This document shows positions 1 through 5,801 of a stretch of 7,393 nucleotides of DNA, one piece after another (positions within the stretch are counted from its first letter, which is position 1; the number at the start of each line of letters is the position of its first letter). The notes beneath the pieces are model-generated. The model ran no database searches. It was not told where the DNA came from and saw only the letters and a list, made by a program, of their open reading frames with translations. This stretch comes from Acidobacteriota bacterium (GTDB lineage: Bacteria > Acidobacteriota > Terriglobia > Bryobacterales > Bryobacteraceae): positions 1-7,393 of the forward strand of contig CANIFK010000247.1 in NCBI GenBank assembly GCA_947466555.1. Direction: 5' to 3'. A program made the position numbers and the translations under genes.

Positions 1-759
1 AACGAGTTCGCCGGCACGTCGAACTACAACTCGCTGCAGGCCACCGCCAACCGCCGCTTTAACAAGGGCGTCTCGCTCGGCCTCGCCTACACATGGTCGA
101 AGGCCATGACCTACGCCGATAGCGATGGCGACGGCGTAGCCATGTACCGGCCCATCCGCATCTGGAACTACGGCAAAGCCGTCGGCTTCGACCAGACCCA
201 CATGCTGATCCTGAACTACAACTGGGATCTGCCCAAGGCCAGCGCCAAAATCATGCCCAACAAAGCGGGCCGCTTCCTGATGGACGGCTGGCAGCTCTCC
301 GGCATCACCACCTTCGCCAGCGGTCTCCCTTCCGGCGTCGGCTTCAGCACCGTGGACGCGGTGGACCTGAGCGGTGGCGGCGACGGTACCCGCATCAACG
401 TCACCGGCAAAGCCCAGCAGGATTACGGCGACCGCACCTTCTCCCGCTTCTTCAACACCGACGTCTTCGCCCGCCCCGCGCGCGGCGATGTCGGCAACGC
501 GCCCAAGGACGTCTTCCGCCGTCCCGGCACCGGCAACTGGGACGTGTCGTTCTTCAAACTGTTCCCCGTCGGTTCCGAGAAGCGGAACTTCCAGTTGCGC
601 TGGGAGATGTACAACGCCTTCAACCACACCCAGTTCTCTGACGTCGATTCGACCGCCCGTTTCGACGCCCAGGGACGCCAGGTGAACACCCGTTTTGGTG
701 AGGTGATCGGCGCCCGGAATCCTCGCCGGATGCAGGCATCGCTCCGATTTACGTTCTAA
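1..759 (+). CDS. TonB-dependent receptor (Oar-like), C-terminal part, 5' truncated
   Basis: The frame is open from the first base of the window, so the start lies outside; 252 residues are visible, ending in TAA at 757-759. The protein is the C-terminal part of an outer-membrane beta-barrel of the carboxypeptidase-regulatory-like/Oar type of TonB-dependent receptors. Seen directly: an opening GTSNYNSLQ stretch and AYTWSKAM, alternating aromatic/polar beta-strand patterns, RNFQLRWEMYNAFNHTQF near the end, and a last strand MQASLRFTF that ends in phenylalanine, the signal read by the BAM assembly machinery. These phrases are typical of the large receptor families of Acidobacteria. A full protein of this type usually exceeds 1000 residues, so only about a quarter is here. 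Ligand unknown; the esterase gene that follows hints at an esterified or carbohydrate substrate, which is inference. An ATG at 106 is internal, not the start. Confidence 0.9.
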   Translation, partial: NEFAGTSNYNSLQATANRRFNKGVSLGLAYTWSKAMTYADSDGDGVAMYRPIRIWNYGKAVGFDQTHMLILNYNWDLPKASAKIMPNKAGRFLMDGWQLSGITTFASGLPSGVGFSTVDAVDLSGGGDGTRINVTGKAQQDYGDRTFSRFFNTDVFARPARGDVGNAPKDVFRRPGTGNWDVSFFKLFPVGSEKRNFQLRWEMYNAFNHTQFSDVDSTARFDAQGRQVNTRFGEVIGARNPRRMQASLRFTF

Positions 760-779
760 AAGTGTGCAAGACTCGTCCA

Positions 780-1679
780 ATGCGCGCACTTTTGACGTTG
801 TTTTGGTGCTCTTTTGCACTGTTTTCGCAGCCTGATCCGCTCGTTTTTGACATCAAGTGGGTCAATCCGCCGGTCGATCCGCCGCGCGGAGTGACCCATC
901 ATGTCTTCCAAAGCGCGGCCATGAAGACCGATGTGGGCTTCAATATCTACCTCCCGGCGGAGTACTCGACAGCCGTAAATAAAAGATTCCCGGTGATTTA
1001 CTGGATGCACGGCGCCGGAGGGCACGAATCGCAAGGCATGGCCCAGGCCGTGCTGCTCGACAAAGCCATCACCGCCGGCCTCATGCCGCCGACGATTATG
1101 GTGATCCCGAACGGCGGCAAGCGCAGCGAGTACCGCGACTGGAAGGCCCAGAATATCATGGCGGAGACTATGATAATAAAGGAGTTAATCCCTCTGGTCG
1201 ACGCGCGCTACCGGACCGCGGCCGCGCCCTTCGGGCGCGCCATCGAAGGCATGTCGATGGGCGGGAACGGATCGCTGAAGCTGGCTCTCAAGTACCCCGA
1301 AATGTTCGGCAGTGTGCTCGCGATCGCCGGGACGTATGGGCGGATTCGCCTGGATGGCTACTATTATCTGGGAGTTGCGCCGGAGCAGCGGAAGTGGGTA
1401 TCGCAGTTGGCGCAGTGGCATTCCGAAGACGACGATGTCTTTGAACTGGCCAAGAAAAACTACAACCGCCTGGGCCATCTGGCGATCCGGTTGCTGATTG
1501 GTACCGAGGATGTTTCGTTCCCGGATTCGGAGAAGCTGCACGTGCATTTACGGGACCTCGGGGTGGCGCACGAATACGAGATTTTGTTGGGTGTTAGCCA
1601 CAACACGACCCAATACTACGACCGGTCCGGGATTCACGGGTTCCAGTTTCAGGCGGGCGGGTTTAAGCGGGTGAAGTAG
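780..1679 (+). CDS. Secreted CE1-type putative esterase (alpha/beta hydrolase)
   Basis: A 299-residue alpha/beta hydrolase of the putative-esterase family (PF00756-like; feruloyl/acetyl-xylan esterase type CE1, also esterase D). Using the ATG at 780, the N-terminus MRALLTLFWCSFALFSQ is a short signal peptide, so the enzyme is exported. Visible motifs: the oxyanion-hole segment YWMHGAGGHES, the nucleophile elbow GMSMGG with Ser159, a likely acid Asp244 in TEDVSF, and His274 in GVSHNT. The order and spacing fit a Ser-Asp-His triad, and the length is normal for the family. The frame also permits a GTG start at 762, 2 nt after the receptor stop, but that would put CKTRP in front of the signal peptide; ATG 780 is preferred. 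Neither start has a good Shine-Dalgarno sequence, so translation may depend on coupling with the receptor gene. Substrate not determinable; a plant-polysaccharide ester is plausible. The stop abuts the convergent GIY-YIG gene. Confidence 0.86.
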   Translation: MRALLTLFWCSFALFSQPDPLVFDIKWVNPPVDPPRGVTHHVFQSAAMKTDVGFNIYLPAEYSTAVNKRFPVIYWMHGAGGHESQGMAQAVLLDKAITAGLMPPTIMVIPNGGKRSEYRDWKAQNIMAETMIIKELIPLVDARYRTAAAPFGRAIEGMSMGGNGSLKLALKYPEMFGSVLAIAGTYGRIRLDGYYYLGVAPEQRKWVSQLAQWHSEDDDVFELAKKNYNRLGHLAIRLLIGTEDVSFPDSEKLHVHLRDLGVAHEYEILLGVSHNTTQYYDRSGIHGFQFQAGGFKRVK

Positions 1680-2525
1680 TCAGGCGTTTTCGTCGAGCTG
1701 CTTCAGCGTCGTGCCGGTGGTGGATTTCCATGCGATCAGGCCATTGGCCGTGCCGCCGTGAATGACGGCGGCCGCGCCGGACGGGCTAGCAAACTCTGTG
1801 TCCCGCGTGAACAGCAGGAAGCCGTCCTTTTCGATTAATGTTCCGTCCGCAATCAACTGTCTGCGCCGCTCGATGATGAAGTTGTTGCCCTCCGCCGAAG
1901 GCCGTTGTTCGAGCACCGCGGTCGATCCCTGGAACACAACAAATCCAGCTGCGGTTCGCTGTCCTTTGGCTTCCGCGCCTTTTATTTTGCAAATCAACGA
2001 ACCCGGTTGACCGGGACTCAATGAGGTGTTTGTTATGGGCGTCAAAATGTCGGATCCGAGGACTGGCAGAAGCTGCCGAACTCGATCCAGGAATATCTCC
2101 ATATCAGCCCGATCTGATTCGGGGAGACGGGAGCCACCGGCTTGATTCTGTTCGAGCTTGAACCGATCTACTCTGGCCGCCTCAGCCAGGATGCGGCTCT
2201 CAAGGTACCTTACATGGGCCTTCGTTAGATTTTCGTCCTTGCTGACGAAGACGATCGTGGCGGAGAATTCTCTGGTTCGATGCTGCTTTAAACGGTCCCG
2301 AACAATCTCCGCTTCGCCGATGTAGGCGGAGGGTGCGTTGGTTAGCGGGTCGTTCCCCACAAGTATATAGACGCCTGCTCTGTCTAATTCCTCGCGGGCA
2401 AGGAGTTCATCGAATTCCGTGCGCGGCGCCGCAATGGCCTTTCCGGTCCAGTTGGATATCTCCGCGGTGCGGAGGCTCTTCGCATCTCCGAGTGCAAGAA
2501 AGAGTTTTATTGTTGCCGAATTCAT
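1680..2525 (-). CDS. GIY-YIG nuclease-domain protein with C-terminal DUF4357
   Basis: A 281-residue, probably cytoplasmic two-domain protein. Residues about 48-130 form a GIY-YIG nuclease domain: GVY at 51-53, AYIGEAE at 67-73, the likely catalytic Arg76 in VRDRL, and the metal-binding Glu109 in RYLES. A linker with LPESDRADMEIFLDRVRQLLPVLG, a phrase shared by this uncharacterised subfamily, leads to a C-terminal DUF4357 (about 193-280: GFVVFQGS, LIADGTL, FASPSGAAAVIHGGTANG). The family is annotated only as nuclease-like and its biological role is not established; a DNA-repair or defence function would be a guess. The ATG at 2525 is the first start after an in-frame stop; it has no clear Shine-Dalgarno. 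The gene lies 27 nt downstream of the permease on the same strand and may be read as the fifth gene of that operon. Base composition looks more AT-rich than the neighbours, which would fit transfer. Confidence 0.88.
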   Translation of the reverse strand: MNSATIKLFLALGDAKSLRTAEISNWTGKAIAAPRTEFDELLAREELDRAGVYILVGNDPLTNAPSAYIGEAEIVRDRLKQHRTREFSATIVFVSKDENLTKAHVRYLESRILAEAARVDRFKLEQNQAGGSRLPESDRADMEIFLDRVRQLLPVLGSDILTPITNTSLSPGQPGSLICKIKGAEAKGQRTAAGFVVFQGSTAVLEQRPSAEGNNFIIERRRQLIADGTLIEKDGFLLFTRDTEFASPSGAAAVIHGGTANGLIAWKSTTGTTLKQLDENA

Positions 2526-2552
2526 GTCCGCAAAGTAAGTACCACACCGCTG

Positions 2553-4211
2553 TCACTCGGGTGCGAAACCGGTGACCTGAACGGTTGGGTCGCCGTCGTC
2601 GGAGAAGGCGAAGGGTTCGTGGCCCCAGTGGCTGCGGCGCTTGCGGCGGAGGAGGATGGCGGCGGCTGTAAGGGCGGCTACGGCGACCGTCCAGTGGAGG
2701 GGGCTCTTGATGAGCCGTTGGATGATGGCCGCGAGGCCGTAACCGTAGGAAGAAAACGCTACGACGAAGAAGACGAAGCTCAGGGCCGCCGGGCGGTGGC
2801 TGGGGGCGTAGGTGGCTGTGAATGGCAGCCGCTGCCAGTCCTGCATGGTGAACTCCACCAGACAGATGTTGCAGCCGAGGACCAAGGGAAGGGCAGCGAG
2901 AGGCTGGAATGGCAGGGCGATCCCCATCGCCGGGAGGACGGCGATCCAGTACATGGCCGCGACTGCCGCTTCTAGTTGGTCCGGGCGGGTGGGGGCGTTT
3001 TCGGTGATGCGGAAGATCCAGTGGGCTCGGCACTCGTGGGGGATGCGGAAGCTCATCCTGAGGGCGGCGGTGAGGCTAAAGGTTAGCAGGAGCGGGAGGG
3101 CGAGGGCGGTTTCCTGGAAGAGGCCCTGGGCGTCGCGGCCCCTTGTCCATTGGCGGATGTAGCCGCTGAGGAACCCATCGAGCGCTAATGACGCGCCGAC
3201 GGCGGCAATGGCGGAGAGGATCAGCCTGTGCTGGGCGCTGCGGGTGAGCGTCCAGACAATGTATGCCAGCATGCCGTTGTCGTCGCGGCGGGCGAGCCAT
3301 TGGAGCGGGCTGACACCGGGCGAGACGGGACGCGGCGGTTGGGCGAAATCGGAGAAGCGGCGGTAGAGCTGGAAGTAGGTCACCGCGGCGATGGCGATGG
3401 ATAGGGCACCGGCGGTGAGGGCGCGGTTGGCGAGGAGTTGGAACCAGGGGTCGGGGTTGCCGCGGAGCACTTCGCAGACGCCGGTCCACCAGAGGCTGGG
3501 GATCCAGGCGAGCCAGGCGGCACGAGTGTCGAGCAGGCGGTTGAGCCCGGGGATGTGCCAGACGATTGGGATGAGGGCGATGGTCAGTGTGAGGAGGGTG
3601 GATTGGATGAGGAAGGACGCCGCGGAGCGCCAGCGGTGGGGGAGCAGCGTGAGGCAGAGGCCTTGCAGAGCGAGGACGGAGAAGGACGCATGGAGGCTGG
3701 CGCCGAGGCCGCTTACGAGTTGCGCGGCGAGGCGTTGGGCGAATGGCGCCATGGGAAACGGTCCGGCGGCGAACGCGGGGAAGGCGAGGGCGGGCGGCAG
3801 GTTGAAGGTGACTAGGAAGATGGACAGGAACAGGCCGAGGGCGGTGAGTCGGGAGAGGAAGATGTCGGCGCGGGGGATTGGGAGCGGGGAGAGGACTTGG
3901 AAATCGCGCTCGCCGGGAAAGAGCGATTGCCATTGGAGCGTGGCGACGAGGGTGATCATGAGGAAGCTGGCGGAGAGGTAGAAGAGCTCGTCGGCGGCGA
4001 CGGCGGATTGGAAGCGTTGGATGTTTTTGAGGCTGGCGAGGTAGCCGTATTTGACGGCGAGGAAGCGGGCGAGATAGAGGTGAAAACAGAAGAGGGCGAT
4101 GCCGACGGAGATGATCCAGGTGCGGTAGCCATCGATGCCGGCTTCCGAGAACGCTTCGCTGCGGAAGAGGCTTTGGAAGCTGTAGCGGGTGAGGAGTTGG
4201 CGGGGCGTCAT
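2553..4211 (-). CDS. ABC transporter permease, polytopic, ABC-2-like exporter type
   Basis: A 552-residue inner-membrane protein with about 12 hydrophobic segments, roughly at residues 31-53, 75-94, 124-148, 167-190, 198-218, 231-247, 261-282, 329-350, 368-386, 415-434, 438-455, 476-497 and 507-521; the exact count is uncertain. It is probably the membrane subunit that pairs with the ATPase encoded immediately upstream. Support: the loop FPGERDFQVLSPLPIPRADIF (98-118), which matches the 'L.PLP..R..IF..+L' phrase common in large bacterial exporter permeases, and RIPHECRAHWIFRITE (389-404), another recurring phrase in such proteins. The C-terminus (522-552) is charged and cytoplasmic. The start codon overlaps the ATPase stop as ATGA (4208-4211), with no Shine-Dalgarno, so translation is by reinitiation. 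At about twice the length of a simple ABC-2 permease it may act as a fused double-length subunit. The transported substrate cannot be read from the sequence. Confidence 0.85.
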   Translation of the reverse strand: MTPRQLLTRYSFQSLFRSEAFSEAGIDGYRTWIISVGIALFCFHLYLARFLAVKYGYLASLKNIQRFQSAVAADELFYLSASFLMITLVATLQWQSLFPGERDFQVLSPLPIPRADIFLSRLTALGLFLSIFLVTFNLPPALAFPAFAAGPFPMAPFAQRLAAQLVSGLGASLHASFSVLALQGLCLTLLPHRWRSAASFLIQSTLLTLTIALIPIVWHIPGLNRLLDTRAAWLAWIPSLWWTGVCEVLRGNPDPWFQLLANRALTAGALSIAIAAVTYFQLYRRFSDFAQPPRPVSPGVSPLQWLARRDDNGMLAYIVWTLTRSAQHRLILSAIAAVGASLALDGFLSGYIRQWTRGRDAQGLFQETALALPLLLTFSLTAALRMSFRIPHECRAHWIFRITENAPTRPDQLEAAVAAMYWIAVLPAMGIALPFQPLAALPLVLGCNICLVEFTMQDWQRLPFTATYAPSHRPAALSFVFFVVAFSSYGYGLAAIIQRLIKSPLHWTVAVAALTAAAILLRRKRRSHWGHEPFAFSDDGDPTVQVTGFAPE

Positions 4212-4969
4212 TTGCGGACGGCGGCGAGGATGGCTTGGGCGACGGGGGCGTAGTTCTGCTGGTTGGTGACCTGGGCGAAGACCTGCTGTAGATCGGGGTT
4301 GAGGGACGCCTTCACGTTTTCGATCGTGTCCTGGAGGACCACCTTGCCTTTGTAGAGGATGACGACTCGGGAGCAGACTTTTTCGACGACTTCGAGGACG
4401 TGGGAGCTGAAGAGGATCATTTTGCCTTCGGCGGCGAAGACTTCGAGCAGACCGCGGAGGAGGAGGGCGGCGTTGACGTCGAGTCCGGAGAAGGGTTCAT
4501 CGAGGATCAATAGTTCGGGGTCGTGGAGGAGGGCGGCGGCGAGGAGGACGCGTTGGCGCATTCCTTTTGAGTACGTGGCCATGGGGCTGTTGCGGGCGTC
4601 GTGGAGTTGGAAGAGGCGGAGGAGTTCGGCGGCGCGGGTGAGGGCGGTTTGGTAAGAGATCGACCGAAGGCGGGCGATGAAGATTAGGTATTCGGCACCG
4701 CTCAGGTGGGTGTAGAGATAGGGTTCTTCGGGGACGTAGCCGAGGCGGGCTTTGAAGGCGATGGGGTCGTCGACGAGGGTACGGCCGTGAAGGAGCACTT
4801 CGCCTTCGCTCGGTTCAAGGAGGCCGGTGATGATTTTGACCGTCGTGCTTTTGCCGGAGCCGTTGGGGCCGAGGTAGCCGAGGATTTCGCCGGGGCGGAT
4901 GTGGAAGCTGACGTTATCGACGGCGGTGAGGCCGCGGAAACGCTTGGTTAGATTTTTGACTTCGAGCAT
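4208..4969 (-). CDS. ABC transporter ATP-binding protein (exporter, ABC-2/CcmA-like)
   Basis: A 253-residue nucleotide-binding subunit that hydrolyses ATP to drive the adjacent permease. All motifs are visible (numbered from the ATG at 4969): Walker A GPNGSGKST at 34-42, ABC signature YSKGMRQ at 133-139, Walker B LLILDEP at 153-159 with catalytic Glu158, D-loop SGLD, and the H-loop His190 in SSHVLE. At the Q-loop the sequence is GYVPEE, so the usual glutamine is glutamate, a variation I believe recurs in this exporter group. The region after about 215 is a short C-terminal helix tail. A TTG at 4981 would add MAAN; I prefer ATG 4969 because MLEVKNLTKRF is the usual beginning of the family. The gene starts 22 nt inside the end of the preceding small gene and lacks a Shine-Dalgarno, so it is probably translated by coupling; its stop overlaps the permease start. 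Confidence 0.95.
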   Translation of the reverse strand: MLEVKNLTKRFRGLTAVDNVSFHIRPGEILGYLGPNGSGKSTTVKIITGLLEPSEGEVLLHGRTLVDDPIAFKARLGYVPEEPYLYTHLSGAEYLIFIARLRSISYQTALTRAAELLRLFQLHDARNSPMATYSKGMRQRVLLAAALLHDPELLILDEPFSGLDVNAALLLRGLLEVFAAEGKMILFSSHVLEVVEKVCSRVVILYKGKVVLQDTIENVKASLNPDLQQVFAQVTNQQNYAPVAQAILAAVRK

Positions 4970-5316
4970 GTTCGCAGCCAATGGATGGCGAGGATGAGGA
5001 CGCTGAGCACGACCAGGAAAACGGCCAGGAACATGAGCAGGTAGAGTTCGACTTCTTTGCCGGAGCGGAGAGGGAGTTGGCGGGCGAGGGAGCTGGCAAG
5101 GGCGACGACGGCGCCGCCGAGAAGGATGGACGTGAGCCCGATGTAGAGCCCGGGTGAGGTGGCGCGGTGGTAGAGGCCGCTGCGGAGGATGTCGACGATG
5201 GCGCGGGTTTTATTGGTGTCCGGGTGGTAGAGATCGGCTTCAATCTGCGGGCCGAAGCGGGTGCGGAACTCCTCGGGGTAGAGGCGGAGGAGGAGCGGGA
5301 AGAGCGTGTCAAGCAT
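4948..5316 (-). CDS. Small two-helix membrane protein with YPxxFRxRFG N-terminus
   Basis: A 122-residue hypothetical protein between the PadR regulator and the ABC ATPase. Residues 1-50 form an amphipathic, charged domain with LLRLYPEEFRTRFGPQIEADL, a phrase resembling the N-terminal segment of large acidobacterial MacB/FtsX-like permeases (LYP..FR.RYG.EM..D). Two strong transmembrane helices follow, about 57-78 and 91-114, then a short basic tail. The open frame continues upstream to 5433, but that extension lies inside padR; the ATG at 5316 is preferred because GGAGGT (5326-5331) sits 9 nt before it and homologous phrases start here. It overlaps padR by 8 nt and the ATPase by 22 nt. Role unknown: it may be an accessory or anchoring subunit of the exporter, or a membrane sensor for PadR. 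The operon position supports a link with the transporter; the rest is inference. Confidence 0.8.
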   Translation of the reverse strand: MLDTLFPLLLRLYPEEFRTRFGPQIEADLYHPDTNKTRAIVDILRSGLYHRATSPGLYIGLTSILLGGAVVALASSLARQLPLRSGKEVELYLLMFLAVFLVVLSVLILAIHWLRTCSKSKI

Positions 5317-5650
5317 GTTGCGATAACCTCCGGCGGGCCGAGCGGATGAGCGCCTCCAGGCGTTGTGCTTCGGCTTCGAGCACTTTTTTGCCGAGACGGC
5401 TGAGACGGTAGTATCGACGCCGCTGGTCCTCATTTTGTTCCGGGCGGCGTGGGGATTCTTCGATGATGCCGTTGGTGAGGAGGCGGTCGAGCAGGGTGTA
5501 GAGAGTTCCGGGGCCGAGGCGGAGCTGGCCGTTGGTTTGGGTGCGGACTTCCTGCATGAGGGCGTAGCCGTGGCGCTCGCCTTCAGCCAGGGCGAGGAGT
5601 ACCTGGAACTCGGTGGGGGTGAGGGGGAGAAACTCTTCCGGCTTGGGCAT
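5309..5650 (-). CDS. PadR-family transcriptional regulator
   Basis: A 113-residue winged-helix DNA-binding protein of the PadR family, small (PadR-s1) type. Visible hallmarks: LTPTEFQVLLALAEGERHGYALMQEV (10-35, helices 1-2), the recognition region LGPGTLYTLLDRLLTNGII (45-63), the wing with DQRRRYYRLSRLGKKVL (75-91), and a C-terminal dimerisation helix LEAEAQRLEALIRSARRRL. PadR proteins usually repress a neighbouring transporter or stress operon and let go on binding a small molecule; first position in the operon of an ABC exporter fits that role and implies autoregulation. The ATG at 5650 has no Shine-Dalgarno and lies only 16 nt from the -10 box, so the transcript is nearly leaderless. The stop overlaps the start of the small membrane-protein gene. 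The effector is unknown. Confidence 0.94.
   Translation of the reverse strand: MPKPEEFLPLTPTEFQVLLALAEGERHGYALMQEVRTQTNGQLRLGPGTLYTLLDRLLTNGIIEESPRRPEQNEDQRRRYYRLSRLGKKVLEAEAQRLEALIRSARRRLSQHA
5326..5331 (-). promoter_or_regulatory. Shine-Dalgarno GGAGGT for the small membrane protein
   Basis: On the minus strand GGAGGT ends 9 nt before the ATG at 5316, inside the 3' end of padR. It is the only strong ribosome-binding site in the operon and decides the start of the 122-residue gene against the upstream frame extension. The remaining genes appear to rely on overlap coupling or a very short leader. Confidence 0.7.
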
Positions 5651-5666
5651 GACTCAGTCGGTCATC

Positions 5667-5695
5667 AGTATATCGACGGTCGATATAGTTGGCAA
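5667..5695 (-). promoter_or_regulatory. Sigma70-type promoter of the padR-ABC operon
   Basis: Read on the minus strand: -35 TTGCCA (5690-5695), a 17-bp spacer, and -10 TATACT (5667-5672). Both boxes are one mismatch from consensus (TTGACA, TATAAT) and the spacing is ideal. A start about 7 nt past the -10 would leave a leader of only about 9-10 nt before the padR ATG at 5650, so initiation would be almost leaderless. It is the best promoter in the window and the spacer is occupied by the palindrome described separately. Confidence 0.75.
5669..5687. promoter_or_regulatory. Perfect 19-bp palindrome, probable PadR operator
   Basis: The plus strand reads tatatcgac g gtcgatata: two perfect 9-bp inverted arms around one central base (5678). 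It covers most of the promoter spacer and four of the six bases of the -10 box, and ends 19 bp before the padR start. PadR dimers bind dyad sites near their own promoters, so this is the obvious candidate for autorepression. Dyad, position and overlap with the promoter are seen; binding by this PadR is inferred. I saw no second copy of the 19-mer in the window. Confidence 0.75.
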
Positions 5696-5801
5696 GTAAA
5701 TCTATTCCGTACCGGAGCATAATCTCAAGGTATTAGACTAGGGAACAATTGGCGCGGGCGGGCGCACTCCAGCCCAGTGGCGCAACGAGGGATGCAAGGC
5801 C
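5688..5801 (+). other. Divergent intergenic region upstream of the secreted protease gene
   Basis: This stretch separates the padR promoter from the plus-strand gene at 5802. The left half is AT-rich and contains CATAAT (5718-5723) and TAGACT (5734-5739), possible -10 elements, but neither has a -35 box at 16-18 bp; TTGGCA at 5689 is 23 bp from CATAAT. A plus-strand promoter is expected here but cannot be placed with confidence. GAGGGA at 5787-5792, 9 nt before the ATG, is the probable ribosome-binding site. No terminator-like hairpin with a T-run is present. Confidence 0.45.

Noticed and set aside
762..779. GTG at 762 as the esterase start
   Set aside because: It would add six residues with charged Lys/Arg before the signal peptide, with no ribosome-binding site; ATG 780 directly begins the signal peptide. 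Coupling to the receptor stop keeps it possible.
1223..1239. Short GC hairpin (7-bp stem, TTC loop) before the esterase active-site serine
   Set aside because: It lies inside the coding region, has no T-run, and a stem of this size is expected by chance in sequence this GC-rich.
2407..3033. 208-residue minus-strand frame spanning the permease end and the GIY-YIG start
   Set aside because: It overlaps two well-supported genes in another frame and gives a Pro/Arg-rich product without homology features.
3076..3933. 285-residue minus-strand frame inside the permease gene
   Set aside because: It is an alternative frame of the permease; the product is almost entirely Pro/Arg/His, the usual artefact of a GC-rich coding region.
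3391..3981. 196-residue plus-strand frame opposite the permease
   Set aside because: Antisense shadow rich in Arg/Ala/Gly with no motif, membrane segment or ribosome-binding site; explained by the strand asymmetry of the operon.
4914..5312. 132-residue minus-strand frame overlapping the small membrane protein
   Set aside because: Ser/Pro/Arg low-complexity translation; the competing frame has two transmembrane helices, a known-type N-terminal phrase and a good Shine-Dalgarno.
5689..5723. TTGGCA plus CATAAT as a plus-strand promoter for the protease gene
   Set aside because: The spacing is 23 bp, far from the 16-18 bp that sigma70 promoters need.
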